Shown here piece after piece: positions 34,001 through 46,000 of a stretch of 64,000 bases of DNA. The stretch lies in NCBI RefSeq assembly GCF_000321225.1, contig NW_004451009.1:1070406-1134405 (forward strand), read 5' to 3'. This DNA comes from Odobenus rosmarus divergens. Its lineage: Eukaryota > Chordata > Mammalia > Carnivora > Odobenidae. The notes below the pieces were generated by a model, which worked only from the letters and a program-made list of their open reading frames with translations, had not been told where the DNA came from and did not search any database. A program made the position numbers and the translations under genes. Every line of letters begins with the position of its first letter. Position 1 is the first letter of the stretch.

Positions 34001-37000
34001 AGCAGCATATTACACACCATGACCAAGTGGGATTTTTATCTTAGAATGCAAGGGTGGGTCCGCATATAAAAATCAACCAGTGTAATACGCCACAACAATA
34101 AAATGAAGAAAAAAAGTGATCATCTCAATTGATGCAGAAAAAGAATGGACAAAATTCAACACCCTTTCATGATAAGAACACAACAAAATAGGAAAAGATG
34201 GAGACTACCTTAACATAGTCATATGTGAAAAATCATAGCAAGCCTAATACTCAATGTTGAAAGATTTAATGCTTTTCCTGTAAGATCAGGAACAAGGCAG
34301 GGATGACCTCTTTCTCCACTTACATTCAACATAGTACTGGAAGGTCTAGTCAGAGCAATACTAAGAAATAAAAAGCATCCAGAGTAGAAAGGAAGAAGTA
34401 AAATTACCTCTATTTGCAGATGTTATGATCTTATACATAGAAAATCATGAAGACTCCACCAAAAAAAAAAAAAAGTATTAGATATAATAAGGGAATTTAT
34501 TTAGAAAAGTGGCAGGATACAAAGTTAACACTCAAAAATCAGTTGCATTTCAGTACACAGTGAAAAATATAAAAAGGAAATTACAAAAGCAATTCCCTTA
34601 ACAACATGAACAAAAAGAGTAAACCAAGATCAATCGAGAATGTGAAAGACTTAGGATGAGAACTATAAAACATTGCTGAAAGAATTAAGACCTGAATAAG
34701 TGGAAACACATCTCATGATTTAATATTGTCAAAATCTTAATACTACCCAAAATGATCTATGTATTCAGTGCTATCATATCAAAATCCCAATGATATTTTT
34801 TGCAGAAATAGAAAAGCTCATGCCGAAATTCATATGGAATCCTAAGGGACCCTGAATAGTCAAAACAATCCTGAAAAAGAAGAGCAAACCAGAGGACTGA
34901 CACTTCCTGATTTCGGAACTTACTACAAAGTTACAGTAATCAAACAGCATGGTCTTGGCATTGACACATACGTATAGACCAATACAGGAGAACAGAGAAT
35001 CCAGAAATAACCCTTGCATATATGGTCAGTTGATTTTTGTCAAGGGTGCCAAGACTGTTCAATGGAGGAAGGATAATCTTTTCAACAAATGGTGCTGGGA
35101 CAACTGGGTATCCACATACAAAAGAATGAAGTTGGGCCCTTAACTAGTACCACACACAAAAACTAACTCAAAATAGCTCTCCGGCGGTGACGACCTCCCC
35201 AAGAGAGCATGCCTCTTGTGAAGAACCTCCTTTACCTGTCCCCGGAAGAGGAGAAGAGGAAGTACAAGAAGCAGCACCTGGTGCAGGCCCCAACTCCTAC
35301 TTGATGGACGTGGAGTACCTGGGATGCTACACAATCACCACTGTCTTTAGCCACAAATGGTGGTTTTGTGTGTTGGCTGCTCCGCTGTCCTCTGTCAGCC
35401 CACAGGAGGAAAAGCCAAGGCTTCCTTTAGGCGGAAGCAGCACCGAAAGCACCAGGAATCAAGATGAGTGTGAAACTATCACAATAAACGGGGCATCTGG
35501 GTGGCTCAGTCGTTAAGCGTCTGCCTTCGGCTCAGGTCGTGGTCCCAGGGTCCTGGGATTGAGCCCCGCGTCGGGCTCCCTGCTCGGCGGGAAGCCTGCT
35601 TCTCCCTCTCCCACTCCCCCTGCTTGTGTTCCCTCTCTCCCTGTCTCTCTCTGTTGAATAAATAAATAAGATCTTAAAAAAAAAGAAAAAGCAACTATCC
35701 CAATAAACAGATTTTTCGATATAAAAAAAAAATAAAAACTAACTCAAAATAGATCAAAGACTTAAATGTAAGACCCAAAACAAAACTCAGTGAAGAAAAC
35801 AGGACAAAACCTTCATGATGTTGGACTTGGCAGTGTTTTCTTGGATGTGACACCAAAGGCACAGGTAACAACAGAAAAAAACAGATAAATTGGACTACAT
35901 GAAAATTTTAAAAACTTGTGTATCAAAAGACACTGTTCACAGAGTAAAAATGCAACCCACAAGGTGGGAGAAAATGCTTGCAAATCATGTATCTGATAAA
36001 GGATTATTATTTAGATATTTAGAGAACTACTCAAAACCCAACAACAAAAAAAGAGCCTGATTCCAAAATGGGCAAAGGACTTGAATACACATTTCTCCAA
36101 AGAAAATACATGAATGACCAAAAGCACATGAAAGGATGCTTGACATCACTAAACATGTAAATGCAAATCAAAACTACAGTGAGATACCACCTCATACCCG
36201 TTAGGATGGCCACTGTCAAAAACAGAATATAACAAGTGTTGGGGACATGGAGAAATTTGAACCCTTATGTACTCTTTGTTAAAAAAAGAAAAAAGAATAC
36301 ATGTAGCAATTATATGACTAAATTTGTGGTGGATGCACCACAACTTATTTGATTCAGTTTGTAAGGAGAGAAATGCTACAGGTAGGTGTGTATATAAAAT
36401 TGATTGGAGGAAGACAGATGATATAGAAATGAAAACATTCATTGGGTTGATCATTCTAATTGGTCTTACCGTTATGTATTAAGGTACACAGCTCTTCTCT
36501 TATCCAACCAAATTGTGAGCCATCAAGTTTTCAGAGTATTGCATTTTGACAGGACAGGAAAAGAATCAAGCAGCAATGAGCTAGAAACTATTGGAGATGT
36601 ATTTGCAATCTGGAATCAGTATTCACAGGACAGTGATGTTCCATGCCCATCCATGATGGTTTATGGGCAATTAGTTTCATTCAAAGGGCATATAAGGGCT
36701 TCACAAAAGGCTAAGGCATGGCTCTAGGGATAGATGGGTGTAAATCCTGACTCTGCCACTTAGGAACCATGATTATCTGGAGCAAGTTAACTGCCCCATT
36801 TAAGCCTCAGCTTCATCTGAAAATGTGCGTATTAATAGTTACTACTTCATAGTGCATTGTAAGTATCAAGTGGGACAACCTGTGTAAGATGCTCACCATG
36901 GTGTGTGGTAAACACTTAATGTCAACAAATTAAAAAAATTTGAAACTTAAATTAGTTAAACTAATGTAATTAAATTTGTTCTAGTAAAAGAATCAGATTT

Positions 37001-40000
37001 CTAGGTAATTATCTAACATCTCAACCTGTAAAAGTTAAATAAATGATCATGTTTTCTTTTCAAATTTCTTGCAGAAATATCGTATCCACAGTGAATCTTG
37101 GCTGTAAGCTTGACCTAAAGACCATTGCACTTCGTGCCCGAAATGCTGAATATAATCCCAAGGTCAGAGCAATTTTAATGTATTTCAAACTATAATAATA
37201 CAGGAATTTACTGTTAAAGGTCCCTAGACCAAAATATGTCATGCTTAGGTTCGTTGACACCAAGAAAATGAGGAATTAAAGCAAAATGTGTATCTTTTTT
37301 TTTATCAAATAGCTACCATGTGAGAGACCCTAGAGTCACGGCAGTCTACAAGTTAAACTACTAAAATTTATGTACCCATTGTGATGGGGATCCTGTGACA
37401 TTAAAGAACAAAATATGTGGTATGGTTTCATTTATGTTTTGAAATCTATGTAGAAGGGAATGATACATTCTCTGGAATTTACTTCAAAACAATTCAGTTG
37501 GAGAATTGGGGAAGGGCACTTGGGTGAAACAGGATTGGCCAGAAGTTAATAATTTTCAGAGTTGGGTAGTAAGTACAAGGGAGTTTATTATATTTTTCTG
37601 TATTTGTATAACTTTTAAGCTTTTTATAATAAAAAGGTTATGGGGTAAAAATACAAGATTTTTGATGTTAAGATAGTAGCCTGAGTACATGGTAAGACTC
37701 TGCATTAGTAGATAAGCTATTTTTTAAAAAAATAGTAAATATTTGCACTCACAAATGAGTGGACATTCTTTGAGGACCAGACCAGACAGACCAGGCATTT
37801 GAGTGTAGAAGATGATCAGGCTGAAGACCTCTGGGACAGGGCCCTGCAGAAGACAGTTCCCCTAAAGTTGAGAACATATATTATTAGCATGCTGTTAACT
37901 TTCATACATGGGGAGCTGATATTAAATTTATTTTGTCTAACAAAGGAAGAATAAGATTTTATATAAGAAAAAAGCAAGCAGAAAGAAAAACTTAAGAATT
38001 TAACTGAATTATATGTGACAGGCTGTCTGTGTAATGTGTGTCAGTGTCTGCTTAGTGCCTCTCATTTTTGCCAGGTTAGCACCATTTCCTTTACTGAAGT
38101 CTCCCATGTCCCCCCTTTGGTTAAATTCCCAGTCTAGGTTGCCCATGAGGGTTTTACTCCTTTTCTTATTTGGTATTATTTGAATGTCATCTTGAAAGAG
38201 TGGCCAAGTGGCAGCGTTTTAGCACCTGGATATTTGACAGTGGAAGAGTAGCAAAGAATAAGAAGCATCTTAAGTATCATAAGAATTAAGTGAAATTCAT
38301 TTCATATATCCAGTTTTTTTTTTTTTTTTTTTTTAAGTTTTCTTATGCCTAACCAGAAGAATTAACTCCCAAGAATCAGTTGGGTCAATTTTAAGAATGA
38401 AGTCGTCTTCTCAAGTGATTGTTCTGTTCTGTGTCCCCCCTCCCCACCCCCAGTATTTATCCACTTAACTAGCAATTGTACCAATACTACTTGGCTGGCC
38501 AATAAAATAGTTGAGGACAATTTTATTATCTGACTCTGTTTTAGCCAGTGAATTTATGATTTTTGGGGGAGTGGTTTCATTTGTTTTTTGAGCCACAATC
38601 CAGGAGCTCCTGTCTTAGTTCAGGAACTCCCCAGTCAGGGTAGAAATCTCATACACAAAGTGAAATCATGTTCTTGTACCACATTTTGCGAACAGCACAA
38701 AATGATTAAAACCAAAGGGAAGAAATGAGAGAAAGAAAAGGCATTAAATATACAAAGTCTGTTGTCCTGTCCTTGATTCAGAGAAGTCTTGGGAGGAAGC
38801 TGTATTTTCAGGAGTCATCACTTTCTGGAGGCCTTTTAGTAGATTTGGGGTTAGTCTTCAGGCAGAACCCATATCCATTTGGATTCTGAGTACGTGCAAA
38901 CTGGGGAAGGTATCCATGCATCTATTCCCGATGCTTGAGAAAAGTATTTCAGGGAGGAGAGTCTGAAACACTTTCTTCTAGACAGTTTGAAGCCAACTTC
39001 CACTGATACCTCTTTCATGTTTCTGTCTGCCTGTATATCACATGGAGATGTGTGCAGTGATGTTTCCTCTGGAAATGTAGCTTACCCGTAAGTGGGCACA
39101 AGACTTTGTATAGTACATGGGTTTGACCAGTCCAGGTTTCCCATGCTATCCAGAAGTTTGCATTAAGTCACTTTGCTCTTATGAAGGACCTACATTAGTA
39201 CCTGTTTTTGCTAACAGAAAGACATCTGAGAATTTTTGCTTTTACAAAATGGTAATTGTTTCCTCACTTTACTCCATTTTAGCTTACAAAAGGTTTCACA
39301 GGAATACTCCACTTTCCAGTAGCCGGGGAGACCTGTGCTTGACAAGACCAAGATATAGCAAATTAGTGGACCATTAGTAGGAGCCAGGCCAATTTTCCTA
39401 GGTCTTTCAGGAACAGTGTCATAGGGTGAGAATTTGTGGGGATTTTGAGGTGTAACTCACCTCGTCATTAGGGCTAAGACTTTAGGCCAAGGAAAATAAA
39501 ACTCTTTTTGGAAACTTGGCCTGTTTTAGCATTGGCCTTTTAACAAAGGAAAGCTTCAATCAACAGGAGAACTACAGACACGCTATTATTAAGCATATCT
39601 AAAGTTTTTGGTTTGGCTACTAGATCGCATCTAAGTGAGAGTTCAGAGTCTTGCCCTCTATTACAGTTTTTCTTGGCTTGTGAAGTAGCCTTTTGAACTT
39701 CTCAAGTTAAATATCCTCACCAATATTTTTGTAAAGTTTGAATCAATGTACATATTTGTCTCTGTCTTTGCTGGTGGCTTTTTGTTTGTATGCACATATG
39801 TGTGTGCACATGCCTAAGTATTAAAATTTGAAGATGATTTTGAGTGGAACCAAGCCATTTTGAGATATTTAAATAAAACAAAGAAATACAATGACTAAGT
39901 TTCTGCCTCCCACCTCAACTTGAAAACTATATATATTCTGTTGTCAGTGGTGGCTAAACCTAGTAAGAGCTGGTGTTTGCATAGTATACTGAAGCCCCTT

Positions 40001-43000
40001 TCCCTAGAGTAGGGTGTAATCTTAACAATGGATATTTCCTTCAGAAGTCTGATTTTTCTAATAAGTCACCAATTTATGTTTAATGTTTTAATTGGAGATA
40101 CTCAAAGAAGATCAAAAACTCTTATTTTCCTCGTGACGTAAACCCAGATCTTACGGACTATTAATATTTACTCATGAACCTCTAGTAAAATAACTATTTT
40201 AGTAGAATGAGCTGTTGTAACAGAGTGTTTTATAACAATATTTAGAAGTTAAACTATATCAGTATAAAGTATACCTTGATTATGTTAAATATATGAATCA
40301 TTATTGAGTGAGGATGTCTAGGATGTATCATCAGGGCAAAACAGTCAGAATGAGGCAGGTTTAGATTTATTTTGATAGTTTACTAAAATAGTTTATTTTT
40401 TTTTTTAAGGGAAGGGAAGTAAAGTAGCTGGGTTTAGATTGGAGCATTATTTAACAGTTATATAGGAAGCAGACAAAGTAATATAGAAGTGTAGGGGTAT
40501 GTTTGTCAGCTGTAACAGATAGCTAAGTTGGATGGATAAATATTAGCTGTGGGTTGAGAAAAATGTTAAGTAATGGTTTTGGAGCGAGTTTCTAAATCTC
40601 TAAAACATAACCTTGTCTTTTATATACAAGTGAGAAAGATGTAGCCTAGGTAGAAATGTCCAAGATAAAAATTGCTGTAATAACTGGCTAAGAACAAAAA
40701 TGACTCATTTAGCTATTGAGACTTTTTGGTCAGCTTGGTTGAGCTAATTAAAATATGGAATATCAAATATGGCCAATTATTTTAGAACCCCTTCTTTTTA
40801 TGGTATGAGAATAAATCTTTATGTTTATCCAATGGCCATTTAAGAAACCACAAAGATACTTCGATGTAAAAACAGTTCTTTTTTGTTTTTTTAATTTAGA
40901 GTAAGAATATAAGAAAAAGGAAAAGTCAGAACTTTTAACTTTTTTCATCATTTAAAGCATTTTACCTTTGACTTGGAAATGTAATATCAGCATATTAAGT
41001 AAAATGATACATATGTAATGTTGAATTTGTGATGTTGATAAACTGTAACAATTTCCTTAATAAGAAGGTACAATATTTATGACCTATGTGCCTGGTATAG
41101 TCTTAACCATTTATATTAGTTACTACCTTTAGCCAAAGCAAACCAGTGTTGTTGCTTACAGACACAAGGAAAAGTAGAAGGTAGATGACCAAGAAATGTC
41201 TCCATTGCTGTCTCTCCATCAGTGCACGATATATATCCCTTCTATAATTGTTTAAAGTGGTAAAGTAAACATATATATCAACATTGTCCTTCCACCAAGA
41301 AATTGAATGGTTATTTATATAGAATAAAAACTGTTTATTGACCTGTGTTTTTATCTTTATCTTAAGAACTTGCCTAAATATTAAAATTTTTTTTAAGTAT
41401 TTGTCTAAGATCCCAAGGTAACTAAGGTCTGGAGGTAACCGTTTATCCATCGTGGCAAGCCTGTATAATGTGTAGCATTAGAATAATTAATCTTTTATCA
41501 TTTTATTTACTTTGAATACATAATTTTACAATTTTTTATAGTCTCCAATGAAATGATACTATTTGATCAATAAAACCAGTAGAGGGGATTTAGGAAGTGC
41601 TAAATGATTAGGCTTTTCCTGGGACTCATATAAACTAGAATATAGTGCTAGGAGTTTTGCATGATGGTAAAATCTGAGGGAAGACGGCAGTTTTAAACTA
41701 AAATTGCTAAAGCAGTCTAATTTGTTAGAGTCATCTTGATTAGAAATATATGAATTTTTTCTTATGTAATTACACTAGTAATGGAGGCCATTAATTCAAC
41801 CCATGGCTGAAATATGTTCCCCTTGAGTTATAATGTTAGCAATAAAAACATTGTTAAAACTTAAAAAGTAGAAATTAAAGATAACTTTTATTTTTTTTCT
41901 TAATTTGCAATTTTGTAAGTGTTAATACTTTAATACTGTTTCTAGAAGCCAGTTGGAAACAGAGGGTCATTTTACTACATACTGGTATGTTTGTAATCTG
42001 ATTTACTCCCTCTGGAGGTAGAGAAGGTTTATCAATCTATTTGCCAAAAAAATCATTAATAAAACAAAAGTTACAGTTTAGAAGCTAGCAAATCTAAGGT
42101 AGAAAGAGACACTGGTATTTATTAAGGATGTCATAGGTAAGGTAAAAAATTTGAAAATATATTTTTTTATGGGGGGGAAGGGTAAAGGGAGAGGGAGAGA
42201 GCGAATCCCAGGCAGGCTCCATGCCCAGCGCGAAGCCCGACGTGGGGCTCTATCATCCCACACCGCCCCCCCGCCCCGCCCCGCCCCGAGGTCATTACCC
42301 GAGCTGAAACCAAGAGTCATTTGCTTTACTGAGTCACTCAGGCACCCTGCAAATATTTCTTGTTGTAATGTCTGTGAAAGAATACACAGATCTTGGCTCA
42401 GCTTACTTAGTAGTTACTGTTTATTCTGCTCCCTGTGCAAAACCATGCGTGCTGCATGGTGATGTAAGGGAATCCTGTATAGGAACATATGTCAGATATT
42501 ATGAGAACTCTATGTGTAACAGGTCTTTCTTATCAGTTGTGATGTTGTTTGTCATTTTCTTGTTCTAAAGGAAATCAGCAGTTTGGTATGACCTCATTCA
42601 TGATTGTTTCTGACCATTTTAGCGATTTGCTGCTGTAATCATGAGAATAAGAGAGCCCCGAACCACTGCATTGATATTCAGTTCTGGGAAAATGGTGTGC
42701 ACAGGAGCCAAGAGGTAGGTTTAAGGAGTTTATTCTCCTGGTCATATATTATCATGATTATTTAGTTGCATTTTATGTATGTTTGATAAAATGTAACATC
42801 CAAGCTATTACTAAGGATCCCTTTATGTAAAAAATTCTATATATAGCACGAATTCATCCCCAAGTGAAAAAAAAAATTGGTCAGGAATCACAGAATTCAG
42901 AGCTGATGGTTTGAGAGTGTACAGATCTGCTTGGTCCTGGCAGTGAACGGTACCATGTGTGTTAGTCACAGATGCCTGCTGCCCCTTGTTGTAAATAGTC

Positions 43001-46000
43001 TGCCTAATAAGTGTCAGGGTTATGCAGGTCGTAAGGATTGTACCCTTTTCATAAAATGGCTGTTGCCTACATTCTGCATCTGTTTGGAGTGATCCTGTCT
43101 ATGAAGGTTAACACTTTGGGACCTTGACTTTAAACCTTGTCCAACAGACTCCACGTAATTGGTAGAAGGCAGAGGTTGGGGAAAGAGTAGATATATCAGC
43201 TTCATAAAGCTTGAACAAATGAAGTAAATTAAACTTTTAAAATAAAAGATAATTTATGTGACTTGGAGTTGTCCACACACAGAGGGGGCTGTGGATGCTT
43301 TTGCTTATTGGATGAAGGGACGGTTATTGTTGTGGATATTGTGGTTCCTGGTCTCTGAGTTTTTTTCAGAAGGCAAGATGTGGGTCTATCCCTGGCTTTC
43401 ACATAAGTCTTCATTTAGGAGACTTGCTTGTTTCCCCTGGACGGAGCATCAAAAGCTTCTGGTTTATTAATCAATGCTAGATGGTTTTTTCTTTCCCAGA
43501 CATGCTTTTCTTTCTTTCTTTTTTTTTTATTATTTTTTTAAAGATTTTTTTTTATTTATTTGACAGAGAGAGACAAAGCGAGAGAGGGAACACAAGTAGG
43601 GGGAGTGGGAGCTGGAGAAGCAGGCTCCTTGCTGAGCAGGGAGCCCGATGCGGGGCTTGATCCCAGGACCCCGGGATCATGACCTGAGCTGAAGGCAGAC
43701 GCCCAACGACTGAGCCACCCAGGTGCCCCCCAGACATGCTTTTCATGTGCACTGTTTAGCTCTCTTTATCCATTTGCTACACACTGAATAGTATGTATCT
43801 AGTATTTATCAAAATAGGAAGCTGCAAATAAATTTATTTTCCTCAAGAAAAAAAAGCATTGCATGTATGTATGCTTAATTTTTGTCATTCCTGACCCCTG
43901 TACTTGAGAGTCTTTTGTTCATGATGGTTTTGCTTTTATTTTGCTTTTCTTAATAAGCTCTATATTACTAAACCATAGTTTTATCTAACCGATGAGTTAT
44001 AAGAATGGATAATGAGAGATTTGACATAAAAGAGGACAGAATTAGTGTATGCATTAGACAAGTATAAATCTCATCAGTATTTTCCTATCAAAAAGAAGTT
44101 GTTAGTTGTTAGTTTTCATCTCAGGATTGTGGGCTAAAATACAGTAATAGTAATGATAATGGTGATGATGAGATACTCCACTTTGTAAAACCTGGGCATA
44201 TCAGTAATTTGGTGCAGGCCTTTAGTTATCTGTCAAGGACATAGGAGTACTTTATAATAAAATAGTTAATGTCTTTTGTTCTTTTACTGGAAGGGGGTGA
44301 CATTTTGTACTTTTTTAAAAAATAACTTTTCTAGTTTTGACTTTTTATAAAGTTACTCATCTGAATAATTATTTTAGGTGGCTTTGACTACGACTATCTC
44401 ACTTTTTCCTTTCCCTAGTGAAGAACAGTCCAGACTAGCAGCAAGGAAATATGCCAGGGTTGTACAGAAGTTAGGTTTTCCAGCAAAGTTCTTGGACTTC
44501 AAGATTCAGAACATGGTGGGGAGCTGTGATGTGAAGTTCCCTATAAGGTTAGAAGGCCTTGTGCTGACCCACCAACAGTTTAGCAGGTGAGTCTGAAATG
44601 TATTGCCTGTGGCAACAGTTCATTTATAATCTGTGTAAACATTGTTCACGATAAAACATGTGCAAAACAGTATGTAAGTGCAAATGATGTAGTGACAGAT
44701 GTATTTAATGTTGAAGTTTCTCCCTTATGTCTTGGAAAATATATTATTCTCACCATTCTCCTACTTCCCATTTCACTTATTGACATCTATAACTCGCCTT
44801 GACTGGGATGAAATTGATTCCCTGTTATTTTACTGCTCAATAAATGCATTTTAAATGCATGAATTAAATCCACAACCTCGTCTATCAATTTTATCCCCAG
44901 TTTTCTGTATTATTTCTTCTAGTGAACATTATATGAGCTCTACCTGCAAAGTATAAACTTGAGTGAAATGAATATTCTTTCCTCTTATTTTCCCTGCCAC
45001 TTACAAGGCCACTGCCCACCTCTCCAGCCTCTCTGCTCCCTGCACCCCTCAGACTTGCCCTGCCCCTCTTGGACCAAGGCTTTTGTATATCCCAGGTTTT
45101 TTTTTTTTTTTTTTTAAGATTTTATTTATTTGACAGACACAGCAAGAGAGGGAACACAAGCAGGGGGAGTGGGAGAGGCAGGCTTCCCGCCGAGCAGGGA
45201 GCCTGATGCGGGGCTCGATCCCAGGACCCTGGGATCATGACCCGAGCCGAAGGCAGATGCCTAATGACTGAGCCACCCAGGCGCCCCTAGTATATCCCAG
45301 TTTTATACCTGGCATCCTCTTGTTCCACTTTTCACCTAGGAAACTTCCACTCGCATTTCAGATGTCCACCCAGGTGTACCTTCCTCATAGAAGCCTGTCC
45401 TGCATTTCCCAGTAGGTTAATCACAGAGACCGTAACTGGTTCAGTCTGTCTGAACTGGGGAAATGAGGCTGCTGGGGTTCGAATCAGACATGCCACTCAT
45501 GACCCTTGATAAGGGTCAGACACTGAAGAGCATAAATCTAAAGGTCTCGTTTTTACCCCAGAAAATCCAGACTCATTAGAAATAGTTTGTTAGTCTTCAA
45601 GTACTGATGACAGGTCGCCCTCACTGTCCTTAAGTTCTCTCTCCTTTGGGTTCATCTCCCGGTGAATTTGTGGTTTAGTCAGTATTTTCCCTGTGCAGGT
45701 CCTCATTTTACCTAAAGCATGGGCGGCTTTTAATTTCTAAACTCTTTTTGCCATTTTCCTCCTAGTTACGAGCCAGAGTTATTTCCTGGTTTAATCTACA
45801 GAATGATCAAACCCAGAATTGTTCTTCTTATTTTTGTTTCTGGAAAAGTTGTATTAACAGGTAAGTTGTAACAGGAAGTAGTGTCCGAAGGTTTGAAAGG
45901 GTTTCGAGAACAGCATTTTCTCAGTGCTGAGAAGTAATTTCGAAGACTGGGGACAGGTGGCTAGCAAGTGCCTTTGCCCCTTTCTTCTCCTCCACCCTAA

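Larger units (their letters stand above)
33685..36290 (+). mobile_element. L1 ORF2/3' segment, old, rearranged
   Basis: ORF2-like text on the plus strand, including 'tcctcaatactaggaaacat'-type motifs seen here as ccacaaaatactaggaaac, 'gatcatctcaattgatgcag', 'ggtgctgggacaactgggta' and 'gatcaaagacttaaatgtaa'. Many stops and indels are present. It is split by the RPS27 retrocopy at 35177-35733. Confidence 0.85.
32438..37074. other. TBP intron 3
   Basis: The first 1.1 kb is unique. A short old SINE (33562-33684) is followed by a long L1 (33,685-36,290) carrying an RPS27 retrocopy that holds a SINE. A MIR fossil lies at 36,710-36,930. Confidence 0.7.
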
